In this document: one piece after another, positions 41,057 through 43,124 of the stretch
How the letters are laid out: each line of letters begins with the position of its first letter
Numbering within the stretch: position 1 is the stretch's first letter
Origin: an uncultured Clostridia bacterium
Lineage (GTDB): Bacteria > Bacillota > Clostridia > TANB77 > CAG-508
Direction: 5' to 3'
Length of the DNA: 43,124 bases
Assembly (NCBI GenBank): GCA_948891265.1
Contig: CAQUBD010000002.1
Span: 44,126 to 87,249, forward strand
Made by a program: the position numbers and the translations under genes
The notes under the pieces: generated by a model
Databases searched by the model: none
What the model was told of the DNA's origin: nothing
What the model saw: the letters and a program-made list of their open reading frames with translations, nothing else

Positions 41057-43124
41057 ATGAACAAAAAATGTCGGTTTAAAAAACTCAAAAAGGCTTTCGT
41101 AGGTTTATTGGCAGGCATGATGGTACTTAATTATGTACCATTAACTGGCTATGCAGCTAACGAAGAAAGTGATTCACAGGATGTAATCGAGCAGGAAATT
41201 CAGTCAACTGAAGAAATTCAGACGACAGAAGAAGCAGCAGATGACATTCAGGAAGTTGAACAGCCAGAAGAAGTTGCACCCCCAGTCATTGAAGACACTG
41301 AGGGAGAGACAACTGAAGTTGAAGAAACCGATGGAACTGCAGAGCAGCCAACCGAAACAGTTCAGGAGCCAGAGACGTCCACAGACGAAATTCAGGCAGC
41401 TGAAGATTCTGAAGCAATGACAGATGAGGAAACTGATGAGGAAACTCAGGAAAATACTGAAATTGCTGAAGAAGAGGAAGAAATTCAGGAAACTGAAAAA
41501 GTTACTGTAGAAGAGCCTGTAACAGAGAGTTCAGCAAAAAAACAGAGTAGAGCCGTTGCAAAAGCAGCTTCTACAAGAGCATCATCAGCTTCTTTAGGTG
41601 ATGTTGAAATGAATGTAGGAGAAACAGCAACTCACTATTCCTATCCAAGATTAGGATTTTTCTGTAACAATTGTGGGACACTATTAACATATGCTACTAT
41701 GTATGAATATGGTGACTGTTATGGCGGAGCAGATGATCCTTCAATAACAAGTGTCGTAAGCAATGGTTATGCTGGAAGCAATGATGAGTATCTCCAGACT
41801 ACATTAAGAGGACTAAAAGGTGGAGTAACAAGCTTTACTATCGAAGCTTCAGTGCATATGGTAAAGTCTGGCTCAGCACGTTGCTCAAAATGTGGTACAA
41901 CTTGGAGAACAGATGCTAACAAATGGGTTAATGATTATTCAGACAGTTGGACTGTAACTGTTTATGACACATTTGAATTAGTTTATGATGCAAATGGCGG
42001 TAAAGGAAGTGGCACCGTAAGGGAAAGAGCTGCACAGGAATACTATACTTTTAGTAATGTTCCTAATCCAACTCGGGACGGATGTAAATTCCTTGGTTGG
42101 TCTACAAATCCTAATGCAACTACAGCTGATGGAAATGCTTTAACAGTTGGACCAAGTCCGAACAACAATTCCAAAACAGTTTATGCAGTTTGGGAAAACA
42201 AAGCTCCAGAAGCTCCGAAAAGAGAAGATCTTTACGGAATTATGAGGAATTTTGTCAATGTTCACTGCGTGGATACTAAGGTAAACCATCCAGATAAGCA
42301 GTATTCAACAGTTTCTGGACATAATGAGGTTTCAATAGGAGAAGTTGTATATTCAGAATCTGAAAAAGAATATACCTGCACTGTTACTGCTAATGGAGCA
42401 GAATATGCAGCATTCTATGGATGGGAGCCTTCCTTTGGAACAGGAGTAAAACATGTATTGGCAAAAAATGAAGAGCAGTACAAAAACATCGTATTAAGAT
42501 GGGACTCAACTGCTTCAAAATGGACTGCCAAGACAGCTACACCTATAACATTCAATGTAATATGCTGCCAGCATAACAACATTGACTATACTGACAATGG
42601 CGATGGAACTCATGATGGCACATGCTCTGATTGCAAACAAACAATAGTGGATAATGAGGAACACACATATGTTGATGGCTATTGTGAGAAATGTGGAGCC
42701 GAAGAGCCGAAGAACGAGTCTAACTACAAGGTAATATCCAAAAATGTTAACGGAGAAGAAATCAAGTCCGAAAACAGGACAGGAACAGTTGGCGATACTG
42801 TAGAAGTTACAGATGCCGACAAAGTAATTGAAGGATACACCTTTGACGAAGCAAATGAAGGCAACATTCTCAGCGCAACAGTATTGGAAGATGGAACAAC
42901 AGAGTTGATTTTGTACTTTGTAAAAGAAAAAGAGGAGCCAGTAGAGGCTACTTACAAGGTAACATGGAAAGATGCAGCAGATAACTCTGTAATTAAATCT
43001 GAAAACAGGACAGGAACAGTCGGCGATACTGTGGAAGTCACAGAAGCTGATAAGGTACTTGAAGGATATACCTTTGACGAAGCAAATGAGGGTAACATTC
43101 TCAGCGCAACAGTATTAGAAGATG
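41057..43124 (+). CDS. Large secreted surface protein with InlB-type and MucBP-like repeats, 3' partial
   Basis: The frame is open from ATG 41057 (AGGAGGT at 41043-41049) to the window end, 689 codons without a stop. Signal peptide: KKCRFKKLKK, hydrophobic GLLAGMMVLNYVPL, cleavage near GYAA (about 33). Residues about 35-155 are an acidic Glu/Thr/Gln-rich stalk. Then come a region with CNNC and CSKC pairs, an InlB/Listeria-Bacteroides repeat (FELVYDANGGKGSG to TVYAVW, about 310-380), a CSDC...CEKC region typical of gut Clostridia surface proteins, and two repeats of 77 residues (SENRTGTVGDTVEVT, GYTFDEANEGNILSATVLED) like MucBP modules. The missing C-terminus would show whether it carries a sorting signal for the class B sortase upstream. 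Its codon use is the least AT-rich of the window. Confidence 0.88.
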   Translation, partial: MNKKCRFKKLKKAFVGLLAGMMVLNYVPLTGYAANEESDSQDVIEQEIQSTEEIQTTEEAADDIQEVEQPEEVAPPVIEDTEGETTEVEETDGTAEQPTETVQEPETSTDEIQAAEDSEAMTDEETDEETQENTEIAEEEEEIQETEKVTVEEPVTESSAKKQSRAVAKAASTRASSASLGDVEMNVGETATHYSYPRLGFFCNNCGTLLTYATMYEYGDCYGGADDPSITSVVSNGYAGSNDEYLQTTLRGLKGGVTSFTIEASVHMVKSGSARCSKCGTTWRTDANKWVNDYSDSWTVTVYDTFELVYDANGGKGSGTVRERAAQEYYTFSNVPNPTRDGCKFLGWSTNPNATTADGNALTVGPSPNNNSKTVYAVWENKAPEAPKREDLYGIMRNFVNVHCVDTKVNHPDKQYSTVSGHNEVSIGEVVYSESEKEYTCTVTANGAEYAAFYGWEPSFGTGVKHVLAKNEEQYKNIVLRWDSTASKWTAKTATPITFNVICCQHNNIDYTDNGDGTHDGTCSDCKQTIVDNEEHTYVDGYCEKCGAEEPKNESNYKVISKNVNGEEIKSENRTGTVGDTVEVTDADKVIEGYTFDEANEGNILSATVLEDGTTELILYFVKEKEEPVEATYKVTWKDAADNSVIKSENRTGTVGDTVEVTEADKVLEGYTFDEANEGNILSATVLED

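Overview
The window is AT-rich DNA (roughly 25-30% GC by eye) from a Gram-positive bacterium. Strong GGAGG ribosome binding sites, sigma-A type promoters, a class B sortase, GH25 and M14 cell-wall enzymes and a SecA with a C-terminal zinc tail all point to a Clostridia-like Bacillota, probably a gut or host-associated lineage. No tRNA, rRNA, CRISPR array, transposase or integrase gene was seen.

Region 1 (1-24.5 kb) is a cell-surface polysaccharide locus, almost all on the + strand. It opens with the 3' part of a secreted M14 carboxypeptidase gene carrying GW...RPDV...GYG...PGF repeats, followed by a membrane-anchored protein of unknown function. After a 620-bp gap full of repeats come an ABC-2 exporter pair (Wzm/Wzt type), two related methyltransferase-like proteins (the second degenerate), two large glycosyltransferases, two polytopic membrane proteins, a DPM1-like glycosyltransferase with a DUF2304 partner, and another GT2 enzyme. 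A GH25 lysozyme with six copies of the same repeat domain follows. Next come a GT-C-like membrane protein, an SMR/EmrE-like protein, GtrA and a GtrB-like glycosyltransferase, which together resemble a three-component glycosylation module. The likely logic is: synthesis on a lipid carrier, methylation, export by the ABC pair, decoration outside the membrane, and wall-remodelling enzymes with a shared binding domain on either side.

Region 2 (24.5-29.3 kb) holds a convergent small membrane protein with an OB-like domain, the housekeeping secA, and a scarred stretch: two remnants of a Nudix hydrolase gene flanking a CYTH-like gene.

Region 3 (29.3 kb to the end) has a different codon flavour (more CAG, CGT, CGG and CTT). 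It carries a small protein behind a promoter framed by a 16-bp inverted repeat, a class B sortase, a TelA-family protein, and then a five-gene unit: PP2C phosphatase, divergent vWA protein, unknown helical protein, TerY-like vWA protein and a 1565-residue kinase. This matches the logic of the TerY-P triad (vWA, PP2C phosphatase, kinase) known from tellurite/stress-response islands, with unusual extra parts. The kinase contains at least two pseudokinase-like units, each followed by an identical CX2HX10CX2C zinc-finger pattern, before its one plausible catalytic domain. The window ends inside a large secreted surface protein that may be a sortase substrate.

Non-coding structure includes a MITE-like family with perfect terminal inverted repeats (three copies, one carrying a second palindrome inside it), a separate two-copy hairpin repeat, nine good promoters and several clear intrinsic terminators.
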